A stretch of 6,617 nucleotides of DNA from Desulfurococcales archaeon. Its GTDB lineage: Archaea > Thermoproteota > Thermoprotei_A > Sulfolobales > NBVN01. Within the stretch, counting starts at the first letter, position 1; each line of letters begins with the position of its first letter. Location: the NCBI GenBank assembly GCA_021160415.1, contig JAGHCP010000070.1, forward strand, positions 1 to 6,617. The letters run 5' to 3'. Position numbers and translations under genes: made by a program. This document shows positions 5,983-6,617 of this stretch, piece after piece. The notes beneath the pieces are model-generated. The model searched no databases, was not told the DNA's origin, and worked only from the letters and a program-made list of their open reading frames with translations.

Positions 5983-6617
5983 CAACCTCTATTTTCTCAG
6001 GGATGTATTTATCCATAAGGAACCTCAACCCCTTACTAGTTAAGGCTTCTATCTCCAGCTTAGCCTCCTTCTTAAGGAACATATTAATCTCCTCAATCCA
6101 CCTCTTACTTCTGAACCACTTATACGCCCTCAGCTGCTTCGCTCTCTTCTTATCCATGTCAGTGGCCTTGATTATGTAGTTCCTTCTCTCCGCCTCAGTA
6201 AGGTAGGGCTCCTTCTTCAACCTCTTACTTCCGAAAATATCGCTTGTGAAGACCCCTAAGAACCTAGCATTAGGGGTTGCAAGCCTCTCACTCTCATAAG
6301 AAAGCGTGATTGACCCCACCTTAAACACGCTGTAGATATACCACCCGTACGGGTCGCTATTATGGTACACGACCCCGTACCCCCCTACGAAGGAGTTCGT
6401 GAAGGGGACGGCGAAGTCGTAAACGTACCCCTCGTACTTCTCTTCCTCAACCGAGAGGACCTTAGCCAGCGTAGCGTCACCGCCCACCAACACCTTATAG
6501 CTTGCAGGCAACGTCAAGAGCTTCTTGGACGCCAGTAATGCAAGCTTAGCCTTAGATATCGTCCTATTCTTAACTGAGTAGGAGGTCACTCCAGCATTCA
6601 TTAAGCCTACGAGGTCC
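5966..6617 (-). CDS. top6A: DNA topoisomerase VI subunit A, 3' part, interrupted by an intein (5' end outside window)
   Basis: The frame is open from the right edge, with no stop and no convincing start; the ATG at 6601 is internal. It encodes two joined parts. Positions 6617-6359 encode the last 86 residues of an intein. Positions 6358-5969 encode 130 residues of the C-extein, from the toprim domain to the C-terminus of topoisomerase VI subunit A (Spo11 family). This subunit makes the transient double-strand break in the type IIB enzyme. Family signatures are SDPYGWYIYSVFK, GSITLSYESERLATP, ARFLGV..SDI, the helical LTEAERR...KRAKQL region, and the terminal ALTSKGLRFLMDKYIPEKI. The length from DxD to the C-terminus matches known Top6A (about 120 residues after the motif). 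The catalytic tyrosine and first metal-binding Asp should lie in the N-extein. DeoC overlaps its end. The Top6A identity is firm; the remainder of the gene cannot be seen. Confidence 0.92.
   Translation of the reverse strand, partial: DLVGLMNAGVTSYSVKNRTISKAKLALLASKKLLTLPASYKVLVGGDATLAKVLSVEEEKYEGYVYDFAVPFTNSFVGGYGVVYHNSDPYGWYIYSVFKVGSITLSYESERLATPNARFLGVFTSDIFGSKRLKKEPYLTEAERRNYIIKATDMDKKRAKQLRAYKWFRSKRWIEEINMFLKKEAKLEIEALTSKGLRFLMDKYIPEKIEVGDWVV
6005..6014 (-). promoter_or_regulatory. Possible internal TATA box for leaderless deoC transcript
   Basis: On the minus strand GGATAAATAC lies inside the end of top6A. Its AT core (6012-6006) is centred 27 bases before the GTG at 5982, the classical spacing between a TATA box and a transcription start that coincides with the start codon. 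The match may be chance, as the same bases encode Asp-Lys-Tyr of the topoisomerase. It is listed because deoC has no well-spaced Shine-Dalgarno for GTG 5982. Confidence 0.25.
6359..6617 (-). mobile_element. Intein, C-terminal part, inserted in the Top6A toprim DxD motif
   Basis: The translated segment before SDPYGW does not belong to topoisomerase VI and ends with intein splicing motifs. Block F is YEGYVYDFAVPFTNSFVGG and block G is YGVVYHN, with penultimate His and terminal Asn (AAT at 6361-6359). The next residue, first of the C-extein, is Ser (AGC at 6358-6356), one of the three nucleophiles allowed at this position. The junction lies within a catalytic metal-binding motif, as is typical of inteins. 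Upstream, LAKVLSVEEEKYEG resembles the strand that leads into block F. The residues before it (near SKAKLALLASKKLLTLP) might be the end of a homing endonuclease domain, but no LAGLIDADG motif is visible in the window. Blocks A and B, the N-terminal splice junction and total size are outside. Confidence is high that it is an intein, low on whether an endonuclease is present. Confidence 0.85.

Noticed and set aside
6599..6601. ATG as the start of the topoisomerase frame
   Set aside because: The frame stays open to the edge, and the ATG lies inside the intein, which needs its N-terminal half and an N-extein upstream.
6356..6617. Frameshift or fusion explaining the non-topoisomerase sequence before SDPYGW
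   Set aside because: The frame is continuous and the junction carries intein blocks F and G with His-Asn followed by Ser, which explains it without a sequence error.

Overview
The window looks archaeal, most likely from a thermophilic member of the Thermoproteota (Crenarchaeota) or a close relative. The evidence is an archaeal-type RqcH, a topoisomerase VI A subunit, an archaeal-style DeoC, dense AGG/AGA arginine codons, frequent GTG/TTG starts, and an archaeal Shine-Dalgarno (GAGGTG) mixed with possible leaderless starts. The phylum is an inference from gene content and style, not from an RNA gene or a marker tree.

Layout: positions 1-5257 are read on the + strand. First comes the 3' part of rqcH (2-1792), whose N-terminus lies outside the window. 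It is followed by four consecutive genes (1819-2619, 2645-3577, 3570-4430, 4427-5257), each encoding a stand-alone protein made of four CBS domains, so 16 CBS domains lie in about 3.4 kb. The four are 25 bp apart or overlapping and look like one operon. Only 2 bp separate the last CBS gene from a convergent minus-strand pair: deoC (5260-5982) and, upstream of it, the 3' end of top6A (5966-6617), which overlaps the deoC start.

The most striking feature is in top6A. The frame reads from the right edge through the C-terminal end of an intein (block F VYDFAVPF..., block G ending in His-Asn) directly into the topoisomerase VI toprim motif (SDPYGW...). The splice junction lies between 6359 and 6358, inside the metal-binding Asp-x-Asp motif. 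One catalytic Asp should therefore be in the N-extein, outside the window, and the other is the second residue of the C-extein. The gene should give active topoisomerase only after protein splicing.

How the genes work together: RqcH acts in ribosome-associated quality control of stalled nascent chains. The CBS proteins probably bind adenine nucleotides or related ligands and have no attached effector domain, so they may act on each other or on partners in trans. DeoC handles deoxyribose 5-phosphate from nucleoside breakdown, and topoisomerase VI decatenates and relaxes DNA. No established pathway joins all of these. There is no gene-free stretch over 300 bases, and I see no tRNA, rRNA, CRISPR array, insertion sequence or long direct repeat.
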